DNA of 64,000 nt, from assembly GCF_041468085.1 (NCBI RefSeq), contig NZ_CP121017.1, forward strand, positions 3,227,676 through 3,291,675, given 5' to 3'. A program made the position numbers and the translations under genes. A model generated the notes under the pieces. The model was given only the letters and a program-made list of their open reading frames with translations. It made no database searches and was not told the DNA's origin. The first letter of the stretch is position 1; each line of letters starts with the position of its first letter. Origin of the DNA: Tistrella mobilis (GTDB lineage Bacteria; Pseudomonadota; Alphaproteobacteria; Tistrellales; Tistrellaceae). Shown here in pieces: positions 16,346-26,098 of this stretch.

Positions 16346-16623
16346 TGTACGCGGCGGCTTTCGATCTGGTGGTCGCCGATACCGAGAAACATCATCCCAA
16401 GGGTGTCACCCAGGCATACACCGAAATTGGAGCGGCACTCGCAGATCACGGCTTCCGCCGTGTGCAAGGCAGCCTGTACGTTACCGACGACGAGAACATG
16501 GCAAACCTGTTCCTGGCAATACAGTCGCTGCGATCAAAAGCATGGTTTCCAAGATCTGTGCGAGACATCCGCGCATTCCGCATTGAACAGTGGTCCGACT
16601 TTACTTCGGTGGTGAAGGCATAA
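16345..16623 (+). CDS. vapD: VapD family endoribonuclease toxin
   Basis: A 92-residue protein very like VapD of Haemophilus and HP0315 of Helicobacter pylori, which are Cas2-fold ribonucleases. It starts MYAAAFDLVV with the conserved Asp7 and contains HPKGVTQAY, RVQGSLYVT, MANLFLAI, and the C-terminal RDIRAFRIEQWSDF. It is complete in length. Together with the preceding 66-residue gene it forms a two-gene unit that is probably a mobile toxin-antitoxin module. Confidence 0.9.
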   Translation: MYAAAFDLVVADTEKHHPKGVTQAYTEIGAALADHGFRRVQGSLYVTDDENMANLFLAIQSLRSKAWFPRSVRDIRAFRIEQWSDFTSVVKA

Positions 16624-16677
16624 ACACAGGGCCTGGCTGTTTCGGCCCCCACCTGCCTTCACAGAGAACACGCCCCC

Positions 16678-18873
<2,196 letters not shown>

Positions 18874-18916
18874 CGCGGGGCCTCGCAGGCAGGGAAAGAA
18901 GTCCTCGATGCGTCCG

Positions 18917-18947
18917 ATCCTGAGACCTACAGCGACTGTAGCTTCAA
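18917..18947 (-). promoter_or_regulatory. MerR-type promoter/operator of the metal ATPase gene
   Basis: Read on the minus strand: -35 TTGAAG (18947-18942), a 19-bp spacer, then -10 CAGGAT (18922-18917). The spacer carries the dyad CTACAG-N3-CTGTAG (18927-18941). A 19-bp spacer with a central dyad is the hallmark of MerR-activated promoters. It lies between the ATPase gene and the divergent regulator gene. Confidence 0.9.
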
Positions 18948-18977
18948 GCCCTTTTCTGCGAGCGGTTCGCACCCCAT

Positions 18978-19511
18978 ATGTCGGTCAGCTTTTCCCAGGG
19001 GAGACCCGGCATGACCGGCGGCAGGGCAACGGCCCTTTCCATCGGATCCCTGGCGCGCGAGACCGGCGCCAAGGTCCAGACCATCCGCTATTACGAGCAG
19101 ATCGGGCTGCTGCCGGAACCGGCGCGCACCGCCGGCAACCAGCGGGTCTATGGCAAGAGCCATCGCGACCGGCTGGCCTTCATCCGCCATGCCCGCGAAC
19201 TGGGCTTCCCGCTGGATGCGATCCGCGAACTGCTCTCGCTTTCCGACGATCCGGCCGCCCCCTGTGCGACCGCCGACCATATCGCCCGCAACCAGCTGGC
19301 GGCGGTCGAGGCGCGCATCCGACGGCTGGCGGCACTGAAAATCGAGCTGGAGCGCATGCTCTGCGATCATGCCCGCACCGGCACGATCGCCGATTGCCGG
19401 GTGATCGAGGTGCTGGCCGACCACAGCCACGGCCATTGCGTGGTCCATCACGCAGAGCCCGAAGCCGCCGCTGACCTGACCGACACACCCGCGGTCGTGA
19501 AAACGTCGTGA
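18978..19511 (+). CDS. MerR family regulator, CadR/PbrR/ZntR-like
   Basis: A 177-residue metal-responsive activator (166 from ATG 19011). HTH segment SLARETGAKVQTIRYYEQIGLL is canonical. Metal-binding cysteines are visible: one in APCATADHIA and two in the CDHARTGTIADCR loop, the CadR-type arrangement. The C-terminus is His-rich (HSHGHCVVHH), also typical of CadR. It should activate the divergent P-type ATPase gene through the 19-bp-spacer promoter on Cd, Zn or Pb binding. Confidence 0.92.
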   Translation: MSVSFSQGRPGMTGGRATALSIGSLARETGAKVQTIRYYEQIGLLPEPARTAGNQRVYGKSHRDRLAFIRHARELGFPLDAIRELLSLSDDPAAPCATADHIARNQLAAVEARIRRLAALKIELERMLCDHARTGTIADCRVIEVLADHSHGHCVVHHAEPEAAADLTDTPAVVKTS

Positions 19512-19629
19512 CGCCTCAGGAAGCCCGCGTCAGGGGCGTGGGAGTGTGCTATCCAAAAGCGTTCGGCCGGATGAAAGCGTCTGGCCGGATCAACAGGCCG
19601 ACACAGTCAGGCGGACGGGACGGACGGGC

Positions 19630-20280
19630 ATGGTGACGTTTTCGATGAAGCGGGCAGGCTGCGCGGAGCATCGCCGGACCGCGCGTGGCCGGGGCAGCGA
19701 TTTTGTCGCCTTCTTTCGGGCCTGGATGGGCGATCCGCTCCGGGTCGCCTCGGTCATGCCCTCGGGCGAGGGGCTCGCACGGCTGATCACATCCGAAGTG
19801 ACGCCCGCGACCGGCCCGGTTCTGGAACTCGGCCCCGGCACCGGCGTGTTCACCCGGGCGCTGCTCGCGCGCGGCGTGGCCGAACGCGACCTCACCCTGA
19901 TCGAATTCGGCGCCGAGTTCGCCGGCATGCTGACCCGGCGCTTCCCCGAGGCCCGCATCGTGCAGGCCGATGCGGCGAAGCTGAAACAGTGCCGGCTTTA
20001 TGACGCACCGATGGCCGGCGCCGTGATCAGCGGTCTGCCAGTGCTGTCGATGCCCGCCCGCAAGGTGATGGCGATCCTGACCGGCGCCTTCGGCTATCTG
20101 AAGCCGGGCGGCGCCTTCTATCAGTTCACCTACGGACCGCGCTGCCCGATCTCGCGCCGGATCCTGGACCGGCTGGGCCTGAAGGCGGTCAAGATCGGCT
20201 CCACCCGTCGCAACCTGCCGCCAGCCTCGGTCTATCGGATCACCCGGCGGCCGGTGCTGAAATCAGCGGTTGCGGTCTGA
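19630..20280 (+). CDS. Phospholipid N-methyltransferase (Pmt-like)
   Basis: A SAM-dependent methyltransferase of about 216 residues resembling the rhizobial-type phosphatidylethanolamine N-methyltransferase. Motif I is VLELGPGTGVFTRALL; FVAFFRAW near the start, the GAVISGLPVLSMP region and the C-terminal FTYGP segment match that family. It would make methylated phospholipids towards phosphatidylcholine. The start is uncertain (ATG 19546, 19630 or 19648). The last 18 bp overlap the 3' end of the convergent epimerase-AnmK gene. Confidence 0.75.
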   Translation: MVTFSMKRAGCAEHRRTARGRGSDFVAFFRAWMGDPLRVASVMPSGEGLARLITSEVTPATGPVLELGPGTGVFTRALLARGVAERDLTLIEFGAEFAGMLTRRFPEARIVQADAAKLKQCRLYDAPMAGAVISGLPVLSMPARKVMAILTGAFGYLKPGGAFYQFTYGPRCPISRRILDRLGLKAVKIGSTRRNLPPASVYRITRRPVLKSAVAV

Positions 20281-22407
20281 TACCTGCCCCGCCATCCGTG
20301 TCCCCGCCACCTGTGCCCGGTGCAGCGCCCCGCCGGTGACGGCACCACCGGTGGCGGTGGTCGAGGCATAGGAGAGGGCGAGCCCGTCGGCGGCCCGAAC
20401 CGCCAGCACCGCGAAGGCCTGGGCTTCCAGCGCATCCCCGTCGAGACCGACCTCGTCCACCGGCGCGACCGGCAGGTTCGACCGCGCGGCAATGGCGGCG
20501 CGCAAAGTGCGGTTGTGGCGGCCGCCACCGGCCAGCAGCACCCGTTCCGGCGGTTCGGCACCGGCGGCGACCGCCAGGCTGAGGCCGCGGGCGACCGCAC
20601 GGGCGGTGAACTGCGTCAGCGTTGCCGCCGCATCGGCCAGCGGCAGATCCGCCACCAGATCGAGTGCCAGGGCGAAACGGTCGCGATCGAGCGATTTGGG
20701 CGGCGGACGGTCGAAGAACGGATCGGCCAGAAGCCGGTCGAGGATGGCTTCGTCGGCGGTGCCCCCCGCCGCCGTACCGCCATCCTGATCGAAGGCATGG
20801 CCGGTCCGCCGGCGCATCAGATCGTCGATCAGCGCCCCGCCCGGCCCGCAATCGAAAGCGAGCAACCCGCCATCGACGCCGATGAAGGTGAGATTGGCGA
20901 CCCCGCCGATGTTCAGCACCGCAACCGGCGGCGCCACACCCGCCCAGGCCATCATCGCCCGGTGAACCACCGGCACCAGCGGCGCGCCCTCCCCGCCCCG
21001 GGCCATGTCGGCGCGGCGGAAATCGGAAACCGTGTCGATGCCGGTCAGGGCGGCGAGCCTTGCGCCGTCGGCCAGCTGCACGGTGATGCCCTCGTCCGGC
21101 AGATGCAGCACGGTCTGGCCGTGGAAGCCGATCAGCCGGACATGGGGGGCGATCTCCGGCACCGTTTTCAGCAGCGCGGTCACAGCTTCGGCCTGGGCGC
21201 GGGTCAACGCCGCCTCGGCCCGGGCCGCATCGACCAGCGGCGCACGGCCGCCCAGCAGCCGGGACAGCGCCTCGCGCAGATCCGCCGGATAGGGCCGGAA
21301 CAGGGTCGGCCCGAATCCGGTGATGTCGACCCCGTCGGTTTCGACCAGCGCGGCATCGATACCGTCGAGCGAGGTGCCGCTCATCAACCCCACCGCCCAA
21401 ACCGGCCGGCGGCGCGGCGCGCCGTCATCGGCGGATGCCGCGATGACGGTGGGTTCGGGATCGGCCGGAACCGGCCGGCCGGCCATGCCGGCTGCGATGG
21501 CGACCAGCGATGGCGGCGCGGGGAAGCCCAGCGCGCGGGCGCGTGACCAGTCCTGTGCCGCCGGCCAGCCGGTGACGGCGGCGGTGGGCGCCGCTTCGGG
21601 CGCAACGGTGATCAGGCCCGCCGCCTCTGGCCCGGCGACGCGGGCGACGGCGCCCACCAGATCCCCCGCCCTGATGGTGCGCGACGGCAAGGCCACCAGC
21701 GGGTCGCCATCCAGCGCCGCAGCCGGCAGACCCGCCAGGCGGATCAACCCGTCGACGGTGGAGGCGACATCGGAGACCGCGAGTTTCAGCCCCGCCGGCA
21801 GCGGCAGCACCACCGCCTCTCCGGCAGGTGCTGCCGACAGCACCCGCGCCAGGCGGGCCACCGCGCTGGTGCCGCCGGCGGCGGCCGGCCGGTCGATGAT
21901 GCTGGCGATGCGGGCGATGCGCGGATCGACCACGCCGCGGCGGCCGGCATCGGCGAGCAGCAGCTCGGCGGCGGCCTTGGTCGCGCCATAGGTGGTGGCC
22001 GGGCGCGGCGCATCGTCGTCGCCCGCGGTCGCCCGCGCCCGCCGCCCGCCATGCACCGAGATGGTCGAAGCGAAGACCAGCCGGGTCTGCCGGCCGCTCT
22101 CTGCAATCGCCGCGATCAGGTGGCGGACGGCATCGAGGTTGAGTGCGGCCGCGGCATCGGGATCGGCCTCACCCGCAGGCGTGTTGCCGGCGGCCAGATG
22201 GAAGATCAGATCGGCACCATCCCCGATCAGCGCCCGCACGGCATCGGCGCGGGTGAGATCGACGGCAGGCGTGCCACCGCGGGCCACCTCGTCCAGCCGG
22301 TCGATCGGCCGGGCGGTGCCGTCGATCAGGATCGTGCCCGCCGTCTTCAGCTGCCCGACCAGCGCCCGGCCGATGAAGCCGGTCGCCCCGGTCACGATGA
22401 TGCGCAT
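20263..22407 (-). CDS. Fusion: DenD-like NAD-dependent epimerase + anhydro-MurNAc kinase (AnmK)
   Basis: One uninterrupted 714-residue frame. Residues 1 to about 320 form an extended SDR like D-erythronate dehydrogenase/epimerases: TGATGFIGRAL at the N-terminus, FHLAAG, SSTIS-like ASTISVHG, and catalytic YGATK. Residues about 335-714 are AnmK: VGLMSGTSLDGID (Met at 342), GFHGQTVLH, LNIGGVANLT and FDCGPGGALIDD, which phosphorylates and opens 1,6-anhydro-MurNAc in peptidoglycan recycling. No ATG, GTG or TTG with a ribosome site was seen just before the kinase domain. A standalone anmK divergent from tyrS is the usual layout, so the fusion is unusual. Confidence 0.88.
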   Translation of the reverse strand: MRIIVTGATGFIGRALVGQLKTAGTILIDGTARPIDRLDEVARGGTPAVDLTRADAVRALIGDGADLIFHLAAGNTPAGEADPDAAAALNLDAVRHLIAAIAESGRQTRLVFASTISVHGGRRARATAGDDDAPRPATTYGATKAAAELLLADAGRRGVVDPRIARIASIIDRPAAAGGTSAVARLARVLSAAPAGEAVVLPLPAGLKLAVSDVASTVDGLIRLAGLPAAALDGDPLVALPSRTIRAGDLVGAVARVAGPEAAGLITVAPEAAPTAAVTGWPAAQDWSRARALGFPAPPSLVAIAAGMAGRPVPADPEPTVIAASADDGAPRRRPVWAVGLMSGTSLDGIDAALVETDGVDITGFGPTLFRPYPADLREALSRLLGGRAPLVDAARAEAALTRAQAEAVTALLKTVPEIAPHVRLIGFHGQTVLHLPDEGITVQLADGARLAALTGIDTVSDFRRADMARGGEGAPLVPVVHRAMMAWAGVAPPVAVLNIGGVANLTFIGVDGGLLAFDCGPGGALIDDLMRRRTGHAFDQDGGTAAGGTADEAILDRLLADPFFDRPPPKSLDRDRFALALDLVADLPLADAAATLTQFTARAVARGLSLAVAAGAEPPERVLLAGGGRHNRTLRAAIAARSNLPVAPVDEVGLDGDALEAQAFAVLAVRAADGLALSYASTTATGGAVTGGALHRAQVAGTRMAGQVSDRNR

Positions 22408-22468
22408 CGGTCACGTCCCCCTGAGACTGCGTTGATCTGCCTGACGATGGATCGTCATCCCGCGGCCG

Positions 22469-22513
22469 GTCATCTGGCGGCCCGTCATCTGGCGGCCCGT
22501 CATCTGGCGGTGC
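22469..22513 (+). repeat. Three 15-bp tandem repeats upstream of tyrS
   Basis: GTCATCTGGCGGCCC is repeated twice exactly and once with a changed end, between the divergent fusion gene and tyrS. It may lie in the 5' leader or promoter of tyrS. No function can be assigned. Confidence 0.85.
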
Positions 22514-22609
22514 GGGCGGTTTCATGCTACATCCGCCCGCGTATCCAAACCCGGTCGGCCCCCTGAACGATCCACGGCCGGCCGCTTTCGTGCAAGAGGA
22601 ACCCTGCCG

Positions 22610-23866
22610 ATGACCGATCGCCGCTACGTGTCCGACTTCGTGCGCGTAATGGTCGAGCGCGGCTATCTCCACCAGGCAACCGACCTGGAGGGGCTGGACG
22701 AGCGCTTGAACCAGGGCACGGTCGCCGGCTATATCGGCTTCGACTGCACGGCGAAGAGCCTGCATGTCGGCAGCCTGGTGCAGATCATGATGCTGCGCTG
22801 GCTGCAGAAGACCGGCCACAAGCCGATCGTGCTGCTGGGTGGTGGCACCACCCGGATCGGTGATCCGACCGGCCGCGACGAGGCCCGCAAGATGCTCGAC
22901 GATGCCGCCATCGCCGAGAACATGGCCGGCATCCGCCAGGTCTTCGACAAGTTCGTGCAGTTCGGCGACGGCGCCACCGATGCGGTGATGGTCAACAATG
23001 CCGACTGGCTGGACGGGCTGGGCTATATCTCGTTCCTGCGCGACTATGGCCGGCACTTCTCGGTCAACCGCATGCTGACCTTCGACTCGGTCAAGCTCCG
23101 GCTGGAGCGCGAGCAGCCGATGTCGTTCCTGGAATTCAATTACATGATCCTCCAGGCCTACGACTTCCTGGAACTGTCGCGCCGGCAGAACTGCCTGCTG
23201 CAGATGGGCGGCTCGGACCAGTGGGGCAACATCATCAACGGCGTGGAGCTGGGCCGGCGGGTGGACGAGCGCGGCCTGTTCGGCCTGACCTCGCCGCTGA
23301 TCACCCTGGCCTCGGGCCAGAAGATGGGCAAGACCGCGGGCGGCGCGGTCTGGCTGAATGCCGAGATGCTGTCGGCCTATGACTACTGGCAGTTCTGGCG
23401 CAACACCGCCGATGCCGATGTCGGCCGCTTCCTGAGGCTGTTCACCGAACTGCCGCTGGACGAGATCGCCCGGCTGGAAGCCTTGGGCGGCGCCGAGATC
23501 AACGAGGCCAAGAAGATCCTGGCCCACGAGGCGACCAGGATGGCGCATGGCGAAGAGGCGGCGCTCTCCGCCGCCGAAACCGCCCGCCGCACCTTTGAGG
23601 AAGGCGCCGCCGGCGAGGATCTGCCGGTGATCGTCATCCCCGCCGCGGAACTGGATGCCGGCATCCCGGCCTTCGAACTCTTCGCCCGCGCCGGCCTCGC
23701 CCCCAGCCGCAAGGAGGCCCGCCGCACCATCCAGGGCGGCGGCGCCCGCCTGAACGGCGAAAAGGTCGAGGACGAACAGCAGCCGATCACCACGGCCTGG
23801 CTCTCCGACGGCCAGATCAAGCTGTCGGCCGGCCGCAAGCGCCACGCGCTGGTGAAGATCGGCTGA
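22610..23866 (+). CDS. tyrS: Tyrosyl-tRNA synthetase
   Basis: A 418-residue class I synthetase. The HIGH-like motif is LHVGSL (about 52-57), tyrosine-pocket residues are in YMILQAYDF and GGSDQWGN, the KMSKS-like motif is KMGKT (about 239-243), and a C-terminal S4 RNA-binding domain ([21 protein letters not shown]) is present. Length is standard. It is divergent from the epimerase-AnmK fusion and is followed by a clear intrinsic terminator. Confidence 0.97.
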   Translation: MTDRRYVSDFVRVMVERGYLHQATDLEGLDERLNQGTVAGYIGFDCTAKSLHVGSLVQIMMLRWLQKTGHKPIVLLGGGTTRIGDPTGRDEARKMLDDAAIAENMAGIRQVFDKFVQFGDGATDAVMVNNADWLDGLGYISFLRDYGRHFSVNRMLTFDSVKLRLEREQPMSFLEFNYMILQAYDFLELSRRQNCLLQMGGSDQWGNIINGVELGRRVDERGLFGLTSPLITLASGQKMGKTAGGAVWLNAEMLSAYDYWQFWRNTADADVGRFLRLFTELPLDEIARLEALGGAEINEAKKILAHEATRMAHGEEAALSAAETARRTFEEGAAGEDLPVIVIPAAELDAGIPAFELFARAGLAPSRKEARRTIQGGGARLNGEKVEDEQQPITTAWLSDGQIKLSAGRKRHALVKIG

Positions 23867-23894
23867 GCCGCACCGGACAAGCGGTCGGGACGAC

Positions 23895-23931
23895 ATGCGG
23901 GCGGCACCGGTCGGGGCCGCCCGCATTTATT
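23895..23931 (+). terminator. Intrinsic terminator of tyrS
   Basis: An 11-bp perfect stem ATGCGGGCGGC / GCCGCCCGCAT with a 10-nt loop, followed by TTATTG, 28 bp after the tyrS stop. Confidence 0.85.
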
Positions 23932-24052
23932 GTGTGTCGAGGTACGTTTGCCCACTCTTCCCATGAGCAACCGTTAATTTTAGATTTGAAGGTGCTTCAC
24001 CGGGTGGCGCCCCACCTTCTCCGGCGCCATATACTAAGCCAAAGAACTTCTG

Positions 24053-24226
24053 ATGAGGTTGGGCATGTCTAACGGCGTGACGGGAATAAAACGGGTTCAG
24101 TGCCCAAAACCTTCGGAAAACGAGGTGGTGGTGCGCGATTCCGGAGGCAACGAGTGGCAAGTGTCAGAGAGCCAATACAAGGCTCGGGGCTATCAACCGC
24201 CCCTATGCACTTTACAGTGGAGATGA
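24053..24226 (+). CDS. Hypothetical 57-residue protein, low-GC
   Basis: An open frame of 57 codons (MRLGMSNGVTG start; a second ATG at 24065) with WQVSESQYKARGYQPP in the middle. Codon use is much less GC-rich than in the flanking genes, which fits acquired DNA. No family is recognised and no strong ribosome site is seen. It lies in a scar region beside an IS remnant and may not be a gene. Confidence 0.3.
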   Translation: MRLGMSNGVTGIKRVQCPKPSENEVVVRDSGGNEWQVSESQYKARGYQPPLCTLQWR

Positions 24227-24277
24227 CGATACATTAAAGGGCCCCGAGGCCAGAGGTACCCAAGGCTCCAGACTCAA

Positions 24278-24480
24278 TCACACCCAGAACGCAATGATGG
24301 CCACAAGAGTCGCCACCGACAGAAAATTGGCCGTGAGCTTGTCGTAGCGGGTCACCACACGCCTGAAGTCCTTGAGGCGGCAAAACGCGTTCTCGACACG
24401 AATGGCGGCTGCGACGGCGCTTGCGGTAATACGCCACGTTGCGTTCTCGGTTGGTCCGGCCCGGGATCATGAGAACCCTA
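24278..24480 (-). pseudogene. IS5-family transposase C-terminal remnant
   Basis: On the minus strand the sequence starts with an IPGRTNRERNVAYYRKR-like segment, shifts frame near 24410-24420, and then continues as VENAFCRLKDFRRVVTRYDKLT and AIIAFWV followed by a stop. These are the C-terminal signatures of IS5-family (DDE) transposases. The N-terminal two thirds, the catalytic Asp residues and both inverted repeats are missing, so this is a dead fragment. Confidence 0.8.
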
Positions 24481-24573
24481 CCGCGGGTCCGGCAAGGGCG
24501 CGCAGCGCCTGTCGGCGGTGCTACACCACGGGTGGGACGGCACCAGCTGAAACACTACAGCGTAGCCTGTCAT
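24478..24573 (-). pseudogene. Possible 5' stub of a HicB-like gene cut by the IS remnant
   Basis: A 31-residue frame beginning MTGYAVVFQ overlaps the stop of the preceding 59-residue gene as ATGA and then runs into the transposase fragment. YAVVFQ resembles the first strand of HicB-type antitoxins (MxYAVVxE). Only nine residues support this, so it is a weak call. Confidence 0.25.
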
Positions 24574-24749
24574 ATCAACGACGGCCGCTCGCCGCGTTCA
24601 TATAGCTCGTCGCGCGTCCACCTGCCGGCATTGACGACGTCCTGTCGGGACAGGCGGTCGAGCAGGCGTCGGCGCGCTGCAGTCACCCGCACTTCTTCGT
24701 CCTGGTCATCGACCGGCAGAGAACTGCGGGTCGCGTCATCTTCCGTCAT
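24570..24749 (-). CDS. Small acidic/basic protein, antitoxin-like, unknown
   Basis: A 59-residue frame with GGGGAGG eight bases before ATG 24749, which argues for real translation. It begins MTEDDATRSSLPVDDQDE (acidic) and then turns basic (AARRRLLDRLSRQD), ending with RWTRDELYERGERPSLI. No family is recognised. Its stop overlaps the start of a truncated frame that was probably its operon partner before the IS event. Size, charge and overlap fit one half of a small TA-like pair, but this is inference. Confidence 0.45.
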   Translation of the reverse strand: MTEDDATRSSLPVDDQDEEVRVTAARRRLLDRLSRQDVVNAGRWTRDELYERGERPSLI

Positions 24750-24785
24750 CCTGATGGCCTCCCCGGCTGGTGCGTCGCGTCGAGT

Positions 24786-25409
24786 TTACGACGCCGCCTC
24801 AAACGCCGCACCGATCTCCAGCATCACCTCGTCCGAGACCATCGGCACGATATAGGTCATGCCGAAATCGCTGCGGCGGATGGTGGTCCCGGCCTCGAAG
24901 CCGATGGTGGCGGCCTGGTTCATGGGGTTGATGCCCGCGCCGGTGAAGCGGGCGTCGAGCACCACCGGTTTCGTAACGCCGCGGATGGTGAGGTCGCCGG
25001 TGATCTTCGCCGTCAGGCCGTCCACCTCGACCGCGGTGGAGCGGAAGGTGATGGTGGGGTGGGATGCCATGTCGAAGAAATCGGGGCTCCGGAGATGCTC
25101 GTCCAGCTCCGCGCTGGTGGTGACCAGGCCGTCGACCGGGATTTCCATCGCCACGCGGGCCTTCGACGGGTCGGCCGGATCGATCTGAAGCGTGCCGGTG
25201 GCGCCGCCGGCAATGCCGCGATAGGCGTTGAAGCCGAAATGGTCGACCGTGAAGGTGATCTGGGTGTGGGACGGGTCGGCAGTATAGCGGCCGGCCGCCA
25301 CCCGTGACGGATCGGCGGCGCCCGGCACCTCCTGCGCCGTGGCCGGGGCGGGCACGGCAGCGAGGCCCAGGCCCAGGCTCAGGATTGCGGCGGAGAGAAC
25401 GGTCTTCAT
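24786..25409 (-). CDS. YceI family periplasmic protein
   Basis: A 207-residue secreted lipocalin-like protein (211 from ATG 25421). A signal peptide ending near APATAQE is followed by the YceI beta-barrel: YTADPSHTQITFTVDHFGF, LRSPDFFDMASHPTITF, and TIRGVTKPVVLD. YceI proteins bind long polyisoprenoids such as ubiquinone precursors. It is divergent from the marR-efflux operon but no functional link is obvious. Confidence 0.92.
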   Translation of the reverse strand: MKTVLSAAILSLGLGLAAVPAPATAQEVPGAADPSRVAAGRYTADPSHTQITFTVDHFGFNAYRGIAGGATGTLQIDPADPSKARVAMEIPVDGLVTTSAELDEHLRSPDFFDMASHPTITFRSTAVEVDGLTAKITGDLTIRGVTKPVVLDARFTGAGINPMNQAATIGFEAGTTIRRSDFGMTYIVPMVSDEVMLEIGAAFEAAS

Positions 25410-25629
25410 CGTCGGCGTCATCTGATCATCCTTTCGCAGCGGTGGGCGGCATAATCGCCTCGCAGTCTTTCACAGTCATCGTGACCATTGCGTGTTCCCG
25501 ACGGCGTGATATCCCGCACAGCCCTGCCGCGATTGCAGGGCGGGTGCCCGCAGCGGCGGGCTTGCCCTTCCGGACGATCCGGCATAAATGTCGCCAGACA
25601 ATCATTAGCAGCCTATATATGTGATCCCT

Positions 25630-26097
25630 ATGAAAACCCGTCCCGCCACGCTTCGCTCGGACGTCACCAACGAACTGGCCACCGCCAGCCGCAAGATGCG
25701 CACCGGCTTCGATGCACTGGTCCGCACCCGCGGGCTGACGCTGGCCCGGGCACGGGCGCTGATGCTGCTGGCCCGCCATCCGGGGATCAGCCAGACCGAA
25801 CTGGCCGGGCTGCTGGAAATCGAGAACCCGACCGTGGTCCGCCTGCTCGACGGGCTGGAGAAACAGGGGCTGATCCGGCGGACGCCCGCCGAGACCGACC
25901 GGCGGGTGAAGCGGATCGATCTGACCGAAGAGGCCGAAGACCAGGTCGACGAAATCGAGGATCTGGCCGAGGTGATGCGCAGCACCATGGCGCGCGGCAT
26001 CCCCGAGGCCGATCTGACCGTCACCCTGAAGGTGCTGCGCCGGATGATCGCCAATCTGGAAAGCGGCGCCGCCGCCGATGACGGGGAGGCGGATTGA
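25630..26097 (+). CDS. MarR family repressor of the EmrAB-like operon
   Basis: A 155-residue winged-helix regulator (158 from an in-frame GTG at 25621). SQTELAGLLEIENPTVVRLLDGLEKQGLI is the recognition helix region and the wing ends with TDRRVKRIDLT. It is first in an operon with an MFS exporter and a membrane fusion protein, a standard mar/emr arrangement in which it represses its own operon and releases on binding a toxic phenolic or drug. Its promoter region contains TATATAT just before the start. Confidence 0.9.
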   Translation: MKTRPATLRSDVTNELATASRKMRTGFDALVRTRGLTLARARALMLLARHPGISQTELAGLLEIENPTVVRLLDGLEKQGLIRRTPAETDRRVKRIDLTEEAEDQVDEIEDLAEVMRSTMARGIPEADLTVTLKVLRRMIANLESGAAADDGEAD

Positions 26098-26098
26098 G

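Larger units (their letters stand above)
23932..24569. other. Scar region between tyrS and yceI
   Basis: About 640 bp with lower GC than the flanks. It holds a doubtful 57-codon frame, the IS5-family remnant and the stub of a disrupted gene. No tRNA or att-like repeat was seen. Confidence 0.6.
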
